A stretch of 64,000 nucleotides of DNA from Desulfopila sp. IMCC35006. GTDB taxonomy: Bacteria; Desulfobacterota; Desulfobulbia; Desulfobulbales; Desulfocapsaceae. Below the pieces are notes generated by a model, which worked only from the letters and a program-made list of their open reading frames with translations, was not told the DNA's origin and did no database searches. Of the stretch, positions 37,926 to 45,353 are shown piece by piece (within the stretch, counting starts at the first letter, position 1; each line of letters starts with the position of its first letter). Position numbers and translations under genes: made by a program. Location of the stretch: assembly GCF_005116645.1 (NCBI RefSeq), contig NZ_SWCM01000005.1:300944-364943 (forward strand), written 5' to 3'.

Positions 37926-38030
37926 TTAGATGCAGAATGGAAATAGAAAGAGTATGTGCAGGAATCAAAGTTGATTGGAGTGTATCCCCAGGTCGGAGCG
38001 GGACCTGTTTCATGCGGGCTCGGGCAGCAA

Positions 38031-38058
38031 GCCGGCGCACATAAAAAAGTGCGCCGGC
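38031..38058. terminator. Hairpin downstream of the mtrB-like gene
   Basis: GCCGGCGCAC (38031-38040) pairs with GTGCGCCGGC (38049-38058) around an A-rich loop. It lies just beyond the mtrB-like stop and upstream of gsp. There is no clear T run, so terminator function is uncertain. Confidence 0.5.
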
Positions 38059-38080
38059 TCGCCTTAAACCTGCCCGTTCA

Positions 38081-40117
38081 TCAGAATTTGTATCGAATGG
38101 TTAGATATCCTACATTATTTTCGTAGTCGTGATCTGTATAGGCGCCACTTAAGTATGTTAGCGACGGATTGTAGTTATACCCATCATATTGATTATCCTC
38201 GTAGGTTAATTTTTCATACATGTACCCCAAGGTCACATCCATTGCATCGGTCAGGGCATACGCCACTTTTGCGTCCAGAGTCGTAATGTGGTAATCGTCG
38301 TAGTTGTTGATTGGCAGCAGTGGTGCAAGGCCCTCGGTCGTGAAATCGCTCGAACCGTCTGCTTTCTGATACTGCCATGACAGGTTCAGCTGCAGGCGAT
38401 CCTGCAGGAGCGGGATCTTGCTCGAAAGGCCGACGGTCCAGAAATCGGTGTCGATCGACTGATACCAGCGATACGTAGCGGGATTCCCGTCATCGATGGT
38501 CGGATCAGCGAATTGATTGACGCTAAAGTTGTAATGATTGGAATCGGCCTGATACTTTTCGTAGCCGGCAAAACCGCTCAGGTTGAGTATTTTTGCTGCC
38601 CGCCACATGAAATCGACATAAAATTCATGACCTTTGTCTGCTGTTCGTCCTAGGGTGACATCATGATAATCATTGTTTACGTAGGTGTAAGCCAGGCCGA
38701 AATCAAAAGTGTCCAGTGGAGAAAATTCGAAAGCAAACTTCAGCGCATTCTTGGCCTTTGATACAACGTCAAACCGTTGAACGAACTGGGTGATATATTC
38801 CGCATCGGTAATTGTCAGCCCGGTGAGGTCGTGATTTTCATCTGTATCCCGGTTCAGATAACTATACTCAATTCTGGCCGTGATAAAATCAAGGCTGGTA
38901 TTCTTGAGCTTGAGGAAGACCAGATTATCGGTATTGCTGTCACCATCCGGTCGATTATTACGGTCGACACTTTCATAGGTATAGCCGCCATTGATCCTGG
39001 TGTGAAACGGTAATTTGTAATTCGCATCGAGACCCATCCGGTTTTTTGAGTAGTCGAAGAGATGGCTCGCGTTCCCGTCATCGTCATATTCGATAACCGT
39101 GGAATCATTGTCTCTGTCATAGTATTCATAAAAGAGACGCGTATCCATTTTTTGCACAGGATGCGAGGCAAAGGAAGCCGAAAGCCTGGTTGTGGAAATG
39201 TCTCCATCAAACGACGTTTGATTTAACCCGGCTGGTATTGCCGCACCAATCTCATAGACCGAAAAATCACTTGATAAATTGGTATAGCTGCCGTTCACCA
39301 ACAGGGTTGACATCAAGGGCAATTGACGCCAGATCATGTTCGCCGCGATTTTGGCATAGTTATTATCCGCCGGCAGTGAGTTGGTTTCAGTCACGCCCGA
39401 AAATGGGTTCTGCCAATCAAGAAAATTATTGTCATTCTGAAAAGTGCTATACCAGCCTGAAAGCTTGAACGATAGCTGATCCGAGCGATATCCGCCGTCA
39501 ACGGTGAAATTGTTCGTCTTATAGTTGACCGGTTCCGGCATTTCGACCACGCCGGCAAAACCGCCGGACCCGAGAGGTTTCAGGCCGTCTTTTTCCTGTC
39601 TATTGACCCCGAAGTTAAAATAAAACGGAGCAGCCAGGTTCACCTTGACATCGGCACCATACTTTTTGGTTTTAACCTCGTAGTCAAAAGACTTCCATGT
39701 ATTCTGGCTGGCTGGAGTGGAGGTATCGATGGTCAAATTGTCACTGCCGATTCCCGAATAAAAGGTCCGCGCACCAAACGACAGGTTGTGGGGTATTTCG
39801 TCATAAAAAAAAGCATATTTAAATTTTTCATAACTGCCGCCGGTAATTTGATAAAACTGATCATCCAGGCCTACATTTTGCCCCTCGGCACCGAAAAAAT
39901 ATGAATCTCTGGCATAATCGAAATTAAAATTACCAATAAATCCATCATCTAAATCTCGATATTCCATAAATTTTGCGCTCTCGTCGTCGCTGTCGACGAT
40001 CCGGCCACCGAGTTCAACTGCGCCGCGCATATCCGCATCCTCAGCCGCGAGACTTCGACCATCGATTGGGAGGAGGAGCAGTGCTGATGCGATAAGCAAT
40101 AAAGATGTATCCTTCAT
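38081..40117 (-). CDS. mtrB: MtrB/PioB-family outer-membrane beta-barrel protein
   Basis: A protein of about 678 residues from ATG 40117, with AGGAGG seven bases upstream. A signal peptide (LLLIASALLLLPIDGRSLAA) is followed by many alternating strands with aromatic girdles and Asp-rich turns, and the last residue is Phe (YLTIRYKF), typical of outer-membrane barrels. MtrB/PioB proteins form the sleeve through which a decaheme cytochrome passes electrons across the outer membrane. The Cys pair found near the N-terminus of Shewanella MtrB is absent. It lies directly after the decaheme gene, and together they form a porin-cytochrome module. Confidence 0.85.
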   Translation of the reverse strand: MKDTSLLLIASALLLLPIDGRSLAAEDADMRGAVELGGRIVDSDDESAKFMEYRDLDDGFIGNFNFDYARDSYFFGAEGQNVGLDDQFYQITGGSYEKFKYAFFYDEIPHNLSFGARTFYSGIGSDNLTIDTSTPASQNTWKSFDYEVKTKKYGADVKVNLAAPFYFNFGVNRQEKDGLKPLGSGGFAGVVEMPEPVNYKTNNFTVDGGYRSDQLSFKLSGWYSTFQNDNNFLDWQNPFSGVTETNSLPADNNYAKIAANMIWRQLPLMSTLLVNGSYTNLSSDFSVYEIGAAIPAGLNQTSFDGDISTTRLSASFASHPVQKMDTRLFYEYYDRDNDSTVIEYDDDGNASHLFDYSKNRMGLDANYKLPFHTRINGGYTYESVDRNNRPDGDSNTDNLVFLKLKNTSLDFITARIEYSYLNRDTDENHDLTGLTITDAEYITQFVQRFDVVSKAKNALKFAFEFSPLDTFDFGLAYTYVNNDYHDVTLGRTADKGHEFYVDFMWRAAKILNLSGFAGYEKYQADSNHYNFSVNQFADPTIDDGNPATYRWYQSIDTDFWTVGLSSKIPLLQDRLQLNLSWQYQKADGSSDFTTEGLAPLLPINNYDDYHITTLDAKVAYALTDAMDVTLGYMYEKLTYEDNQYDGYNYNPSLTYLSGAYTDHDYENNVGYLTIRYKF

Positions 40118-40128
40118 AATCAATCCTC

Positions 40129-41052
40129 CTAGCGGGTTAAGGCGTTATTTTCAAACGTGTTGCTCCCATGAATCGCGCCATGACAATTCAGGCAGGATCG
40201 ACCGAAATACCGATTGCTGGGACTCTGGCCGGTAAAAGCGGTTTTACTATCATAGGGTGTTCCCGGGTGGCGCTGCCAATCATGGCAATCCTGGCATAGA
40301 TTGGGTACTTTTTCGGTCAACAACTTTTCATGTATACTGCCATGGGTTGTATGGCAGGTGAGGCAGTTTTCCGCCACCGGCGGATGTTCGTAGACATAGG
40401 GACCTCGTTTGTCGGCGTGGCATGTATAACAGAGTTGCTGAGGATCATCTGCCTTCACCATAGCTTTGCTGAGACTGCCATGGGGGAAATGGCATGAGGA
40501 GCAGCTGACCTTGCCCTCAATGATCGGGTGATGGGAACGCTTGTTGGCGGCGACTTTGATATCACGATGGCAACCAAAACAGACTTCCGGCTCCTTGGGT
40601 TTTTGTGAACCGCTGGCGGTATGCAGGTCGTGGCAGGAATCACAGGACACATCGTTTCGATTATGGACGCCCAGATCCCAAAAATCCATATCCGGTGTTT
40701 TTCCGTGACAGGTGAGGCATCTTGCCGACTTTGCCAGAGGGTCGGTATTCTTGTCGAAGGTGAAGATATCGACGCCCCGACCGCCGCCCTTTTCAACATG
40801 CATTGCCCCGGCCCCGTGGCAGGTCTCGCATGCATCCTGCGATTGAGGTCCTTTTATTGATGGTTTGAAATGGACAGATTTGGCGTAGCTGGCATATTGT
40901 GTTTCATGGCAGTCTTTACAGGTTTCTGCGCCGATAAAACCCGTTTTTTCAACGGCCGGTTCAGGATCGGTCGTCGCGCTACTTGCCAGCGTGCAGGAGA
41001 GCCAGAGCAGACTGAGCGGGAAAAAAAACAAGATAATGTGCTTTCTCTTCAT
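40129..41052 (-). CDS. MtrA/DmsE-type decaheme c-type cytochrome
   Basis: A 307-residue periplasmic cytochrome from ATG 41052 (GGAGG upstream). A signal sequence precedes exactly ten CxxCH heme sites: CKDCH, CETCH, CLTCH, CDSCH, CFGCH, CSSCH, CYTCH, CLTCH, CQDCH and CLNCH. The number and spacing and the C-terminal CLNCHGAIHGSN match MtrA/DmsE. It would sit inside the MtrB barrel and move electrons from the periplasm to the cell surface or to an outer-membrane partner. No outer-surface OmcA/MtrC-like cytochrome is adjacent. It is the middle gene of an FGE-like/decaheme/mtrB operon. Confidence 0.93.
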   Translation of the reverse strand: MKRKHIILFFFPLSLLWLSCTLASSATTDPEPAVEKTGFIGAETCKDCHETQYASYAKSVHFKPSIKGPQSQDACETCHGAGAMHVEKGGGRGVDIFTFDKNTDPLAKSARCLTCHGKTPDMDFWDLGVHNRNDVSCDSCHDLHTASGSQKPKEPEVCFGCHRDIKVAANKRSHHPIIEGKVSCSSCHFPHGSLSKAMVKADDPQQLCYTCHADKRGPYVYEHPPVAENCLTCHTTHGSIHEKLLTEKVPNLCQDCHDWQRHPGTPYDSKTAFTGQSPSNRYFGRSCLNCHGAIHGSNTFENNALTR

Positions 41053-41103
41053 AGTGCCTCCAGATTGTTTTTTTATTATCAGCAAGCCTGATCTCATAGC
41101 ATG

Positions 41104-41949
41104 TCACGGTGCGGTCTTAACCAGGCGAAAACCGAGTGCGTGATGGCCAAAATCTGGTGAAAGTCCTACACGATGAGAGCTTCGTATCCCAAGAGGCCCG
41201 TTGCTCCACCCTCCGCCGCGCATGACACGATATTCTCCTGATCCATTGTAGACCGGGTTATTTTTCGGCAGTTTTGTATACGCCTCGCTGTTATAGACAT
41301 CTTCACACCATTCCCACGCATTGCCCAGCACATCGAAAAGTCCATAGCTGTTCGGCAGGAAGCTGCCTGCCGGGGCGGAAACTGCGTAACCATCATCACA
41401 GGTGAAAGAAGTCCATTTGGCCCACTGTTTTTTCGCCGTCATATCCGCCACGTTGGCATACTTGCAGGCTTCATCGGGATTATTTCCCCAAAAACGGCTC
41501 TGGCTTGATCCGGCACGGGCTGCGTATTCCCATTCTGCCTCGGTCGGCAATCGATAATTTTGGCCCGATTTTTTGGAAAGCCATTCAGCATAGGCGACTG
41601 CGTCTTCCCAGGTGACATTGACGACCGGCTGGTTTTCTTCCTGCAGGGAAGAACCTTGAGAGGAGCCGCTATTATGTTCGGGGTTGAACTTTTTGTATTG
41701 AGCGTTGGTGATCTCCGTTTTGCCAATGGCGAAAGCGGAAACACAGACCTCGTGGACAGGCCTCTCGTTAGGATCGCCATCGCCGACGGAATCCCCCATC
41801 AGATAACAGCCGCCAGGAATAGAGTTAAATTCTATGCCTGTTGAGGGGTCTGTGTACGGTATTGCTGCGAGAGGGGGTGCTGCATAGGCGCTTGTTGCAT
41901 AGACAAAGAATACAAGAATAGATAACGTACCGGGCATTTTATAAGTCAT
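41104..41949 (-). CDS. Exported formylglycine-generating-enzyme (SUMF1) domain protein
   Basis: A 281-residue protein with a signal peptide (about 23 residues, SAYA-A cleavage) and one FGE/SUMF1 domain: FNSIPGGCYLMG, HEVCVSAFAIGKTEITNAQYKKF, QPVVNVTWEDAVAYAEWLSKKSGQNYRLPTEAEWEYAAR, NAWEWCEDVY, RVMRGGGW and HALGFRLVK. FGE-domain proteins may oxidise sulfatase Cys or serve as non-enzymatic C-type-lectin-like partners. The copper-binding Cys pair of aerobic FGE is not evident. No sulfatase lies nearby. It is the first gene of the decaheme/mtrB operon; AAGGAGG precedes ATG 41949. Confidence 0.85.
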   Translation of the reverse strand: MTYKMPGTLSILVFFVYATSAYAAPPLAAIPYTDPSTGIEFNSIPGGCYLMGDSVGDGDPNERPVHEVCVSAFAIGKTEITNAQYKKFNPEHNSGSSQGSSLQEENQPVVNVTWEDAVAYAEWLSKKSGQNYRLPTEAEWEYAARAGSSQSRFWGNNPDEACKYANVADMTAKKQWAKWTSFTCDDGYAVSAPAGSFLPNSYGLFDVLGNAWEWCEDVYNSEAYTKLPKNNPVYNGSGEYRVMRGGGWSNGPLGIRSSHRVGLSPDFGHHALGFRLVKTAP

Positions 41950-42475
41950 CCTGTACCTCCTTGGTTAAATTGGACTACCTGGTTTCTCTCCATCAACAGA
42001 CAACGCTGCTATGACGTCGCTGTATTGTTAATTACCAAATTGTCTTTCTTCTGCTTCAGGGTACTATCACCCGGCAAGGGGTGCAGAAAACCTTATCTCT
42101 CTCTGTCTTGTTGAATAGAATTGTGTCAGTCGATGTGTTGGTGACACAACATGGTTTGGCAAGCGGACAATGTGTATCAATTAGGGTGATGATTGATATG
42201 TATTGTATGAATACAGCTTGGTCAAGCTGCTTTTGGGCAATCGTTCGATTTTTTAATAATGCGTTGCTCGCCCCCGTAGACTACTTCAGGGGAGAAGTGT
42301 AGTATTTTCATCCAATACCAGGACACCTGCCGAGCGCGAAAAGCTGATCGGTTTTTCGCGTGGCAGAAATTAAGTGTAAAAAATGAGTCCAGGGGATGGT
42401 CGGGACCGGAAAAAGAGATTATGTAGAAAGTCAGGTACAAACAGGAGCAGGAAAAACATGTTAGATTTGATCACC
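41950..42475. other. Noncoding region upstream of the FGE-like/decaheme/mtrB operon
   Basis: About 525 bp without a supported gene. It contains an 8-bp inverted repeat, TTGTGTCA (42121-42128) facing TGACACAA (42142-42149), and a hairpin CGCGAAAA (42335-42342) with TTTTCGCG (42353-42360) near the end of the cotransporter gene. A 73-codon plus-strand frame at 42081 has a GTG start, no ribosome site and no recognisable sequence. Confidence 0.5.
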
Positions 42476-45025
42476 TTACGAGTCAGGCTTGTGTTTGTTG
42501 TCTTCGAGTTTTTTGAGCTGCTTCATAGCTTCATTCACTTTTGTCTGTTCTCTTACCTCCTTGCGAAAAGATTCTTCAATCTCATGTTCAATTTCGCCAC
42601 GCTGGTTTTCAATTTTTTCACGAGCAGCAGCATTTTGGGAGTCGGTAAGTGCTGCCAACTGTTCCTCGACGGCAAGGAGTTTTTTCTCGTTTTTCTGATG
42701 CTGTTCCATCGCCTTTGCCAGTCGTTTTTCCGCATCGTGCAGGGTGTCCAATGCCTCGGCAAGCTGCCCTGCAGCACCCTCTTCGGGTTCGGCGTCAAGA
42801 TCGATATCTCTTGCGGCCATGACCAGGGCAGCCGGCGGCAGCCTGGTCAGCACCCGTTCGAGGCTCAGCCCGCCGGTATCGGTGAGCATCGACTTTCTGA
42901 TCCGGAACGGCAGAAAAACGAGATCGGCGCCGCCTGATTGCGCGATCACCGTTTCGGGCCGCATGTCCGGAACCAGCACCGGTTGGGCGGAAATCCTGGC
43001 GTCATCCAGCTGCTGCTCGACAAGGGTTATATTTTCGGCCAGATCAGAGGATTCGCCAACGGCCAGCAGGCGGATGCTCGCCTGCGCCCAGAGGTCGCTG
43101 CGGGTCATCAGGTAGGCAAAAAGCAGCATGAGACGGCTGCTGGCATCGTTGTTCCACCACACATCGATGAGGCGTTCTTTTTTATCCGGATCAAGGAGAT
43201 GTTCGGTGCGCAGGGGATCAACATGGAAAACGACAAGGTTGTAGCCATTGTGAAAGGCGAGACGCAGGGTGCTGCCGTACCTCATGGTGGTCAGTCCCGG
43301 AAAGGATGTCATCGTTTCTCCATACCAGTTGCAGAGCACCGTGTTGCCTTTGAGTGGTCCGATTCCGTAGCCCTGAAGCAGGGTTTCCGTTGTTTGGACG
43401 ATATCCTGTCCGGACACGACCAGGGGAAATATCTTCAGTCCTGTTTCCCGGATGCAGCTGTTAAGTTCCCCCAAAGCAGCGTCTTTTTGCTTGGCGACCT
43501 GCAGACCACTGCCTTCAAGCAAGGTGACCGCACTGATGATTCCTGTGGTTCCGCCAATCCAGTCGGCAAAACGGAGCAGGTGTGGGCGGCGTTCCGAGTC
43601 TTTGGTAAATACGAGGATGTTGGGCCGCCAGTCGCGGTCGTGTTCCGGTTCCCCGAAGGTGCTCAACAATTGCCGCCGGATGACCTGCATGGCATGGGAT
43701 CGGCCGCTGTCAGCCCATCTGGCGGGCACCGCCTTGCTTTTTACATACTGGTGGATGGCGGCAAGGATGGCCATGGCGACAAGGCCGTACTCCAGATCCA
43801 GGGCAAAGATGACCCCGACGCAGACCAGACAGCCAAGCAGACTGAGATATTTGTTGAACCACCGGAAACGGGGCCGAAAAGACGGGCTCTCGCTGTGGGC
43901 TTCATACCAGGTGGCATAATTGAGCAGCCCATAGGAAATAAGAAAGAACATGGAGACGATGCCGGCCACCATGTTTAACTGACCGAGCAGAATCACACCA
44001 ACCGCAACAGCAGAGGTGAGCAGAACCGCCCGGCGCGGATTATTGGTTGCTCCGGAACCTTTGGCAAAGGGGCTCAGAATCGGAAAAATCTTATCCGCGG
44101 CGAGTGACTGCAAAATGCGGGGCCCGCCGAGAAAGGAGGCCATGGCCGAGGAAAGAGTGGCGGCGATAACCCCGGCATCGATCAGAAAATCATAGCGGGA
44201 CACCAGTTTGATCGCCTGGTAATCCTCCATCATGACCCTGTTGGGCAGCACCCCGGCAAAGACGATGACCACTGCCAGATAGACCAGAATAGACAGACCA
44301 ACGGCCATAAAAGTACCTGCAGGCAGACTTTTGCCCGCATCGCGAAGGTCGCCCGACATGCTCACGCCCTGGGTAAAACCGGTTACGGCCGGAAAAAATA
44401 TGGCAAAAATCACCCAGAACGGCTGCGGCACCCCGTCCGGTGACCAGTTGGCCAGAAATATATGCCCCTGCCACCGGGGAATGCCGCCGATAAAAAACGA
44501 CAGTAGGGCGGCTACAAGAAGAATCATGACCACGTACTGAAACTTCGTAGCCCAGTCGGCACCCAGCCAGGCGAGCACAAAAATGGAGGCGACCGCCAGC
44601 ATGGCGATAAGCCGGGATGAAAGAAAAAAATCCGGGCTGAGCATGGCGGAAAGGGCCTCGGCAAAGCCGATGCAGTAAAAGGCCACGGACACGGACTGGG
44701 CCAGGTAGAGGACAATGCCGATGGCCCCGCCGAACTCCACTCCCAGTGTTCTGGAAATAAGGTAGTAGTCGCCGCCGCCTTTAACTTTGAGGTTGGTGGC
44801 AATTGCCGCCAGGGACTGGCTGGTCAGGATGGTTATCACATTGGCGATGGCAACGATAAGCAGTGCCCGGCCGACTCCACCGCTGCCGGTGACGTAGCCG
44901 AGTCGTAAAAATAAAATAATGCCGAGGATGGTCAGGATACTGGGGGTAAAGACCCCGGCAAAAGTACCGAGTCTGCCGGGAGACTGTTTCTCCTGCTGCT
45001 GTATCGGATTCAGCTGCTTATTCAA
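42476..45025 (-). CDS. Cation-chloride cotransporter (SLC12-like APC superfamily) homologue
   Basis: An 849-residue membrane protein. The first 430 residues contain about twelve hydrophobic segments and open with GTFAGVFTPSILTILGIILFLRLGYVTGSGG, the characteristic start of SLC12-type cotransporters, followed by KGGGDYYLISRTLGVEFGGAIG. Residues 430-740 form a soluble SLC12-like cytoplasmic domain. The last 100 residues are highly charged (many Glu, Lys and Gln) and probably coiled coil. The start is TTG 45025, with GAGG nine bases upstream. It may cotransport K+ or Na+ with Cl- or organic ions; bacterial members are poorly characterised. It diverges from a small plus-strand gene. Confidence 0.83.
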   Translation of the reverse strand: MNKQLNPIQQQEKQSPGRLGTFAGVFTPSILTILGIILFLRLGYVTGSGGVGRALLIVAIANVITILTSQSLAAIATNLKVKGGGDYYLISRTLGVEFGGAIGIVLYLAQSVSVAFYCIGFAEALSAMLSPDFFLSSRLIAMLAVASIFVLAWLGADWATKFQYVVMILLVAALLSFFIGGIPRWQGHIFLANWSPDGVPQPFWVIFAIFFPAVTGFTQGVSMSGDLRDAGKSLPAGTFMAVGLSILVYLAVVIVFAGVLPNRVMMEDYQAIKLVSRYDFLIDAGVIAATLSSAMASFLGGPRILQSLAADKIFPILSPFAKGSGATNNPRRAVLLTSAVAVGVILLGQLNMVAGIVSMFFLISYGLLNYATWYEAHSESPSFRPRFRWFNKYLSLLGCLVCVGVIFALDLEYGLVAMAILAAIHQYVKSKAVPARWADSGRSHAMQVIRRQLLSTFGEPEHDRDWRPNILVFTKDSERRPHLLRFADWIGGTTGIISAVTLLEGSGLQVAKQKDAALGELNSCIRETGLKIFPLVVSGQDIVQTTETLLQGYGIGPLKGNTVLCNWYGETMTSFPGLTTMRYGSTLRLAFHNGYNLVVFHVDPLRTEHLLDPDKKERLIDVWWNNDASSRLMLLFAYLMTRSDLWAQASIRLLAVGESSDLAENITLVEQQLDDARISAQPVLVPDMRPETVIAQSGGADLVFLPFRIRKSMLTDTGGLSLERVLTRLPPAALVMAARDIDLDAEPEEGAAGQLAEALDTLHDAEKRLAKAMEQHQKNEKKLLAVEEQLAALTDSQNAAAREKIENQRGEIEHEIEESFRKEVREQTKVNEAMKQLKKLEDNKHKPDS

Positions 45026-45089
45026 TTGTCTCTGCCTCGTAAATTCGTTAGTATGAGAGTCGTTACAATTTACCGAGAAGGGGATGCGA

Positions 45090-45353
45090 ATGAAAGAAGA
45101 ATATAATTATACCTTGACTGTCCCGCTGCATGATCTGGCAGAAGCAGAGGTCCTTCTTGCCGAAATCCAGGCAGATAACCCGCAGATGAGACTCAGCAGA
45201 AAACCTGACAGCAGAGGCAGTGCCCGGTTTTATCTCTGTTTTCCGTACGCCGGCACGCGAACGGATCTGCGCTTTAAGGAGTGGTTTACCTCGCGGAACA
45301 GCAAAAAGTGGGATCTCTTCGGCCCTAATTACGGGGTCTGGGGCTTAGCCTGA
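45090..45353 (+). CDS. Small protein of unknown function
   Basis: An 87-residue hydrophilic protein (MKEEYNYTLTVPLHDLAEAE...) with no signal or membrane segment and no family I recognise. ATG 45090 has AAGGGG six bases upstream, better than ATG 45084, which abuts the G run. The predicted order strand-helix-strand-helix and aromatic C-terminus (WDLFGPNYGVWGL) suggest a folded domain. It diverges from the cotransporter with about 64 bases between starts, and its 3' end overlaps the sensor kinase gene by 25 bases tail to tail. Existence as a gene is likely but not certain. Confidence 0.55.
   Translation: MKEEYNYTLTVPLHDLAEAEVLLAEIQADNPQMRLSRKPDSRGSARFYLCFPYAGTRTDLRFKEWFTSRNSKKWDLFGPNYGVWGLA

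Noticed and set aside
42081..42302. A 73-codon plus-strand frame upstream of the FGE-like gene
   Set aside because: GTG start without a ribosome site, unusual composition and no match to anything known. The region is better read as regulatory.
42938..43978. A 346-codon plus-strand open frame opposite the cotransporter
   Set aside because: It lies wholly antisense to the cytoplasmic domain of the cotransporter, has no ribosome site and no recognisable sequence.
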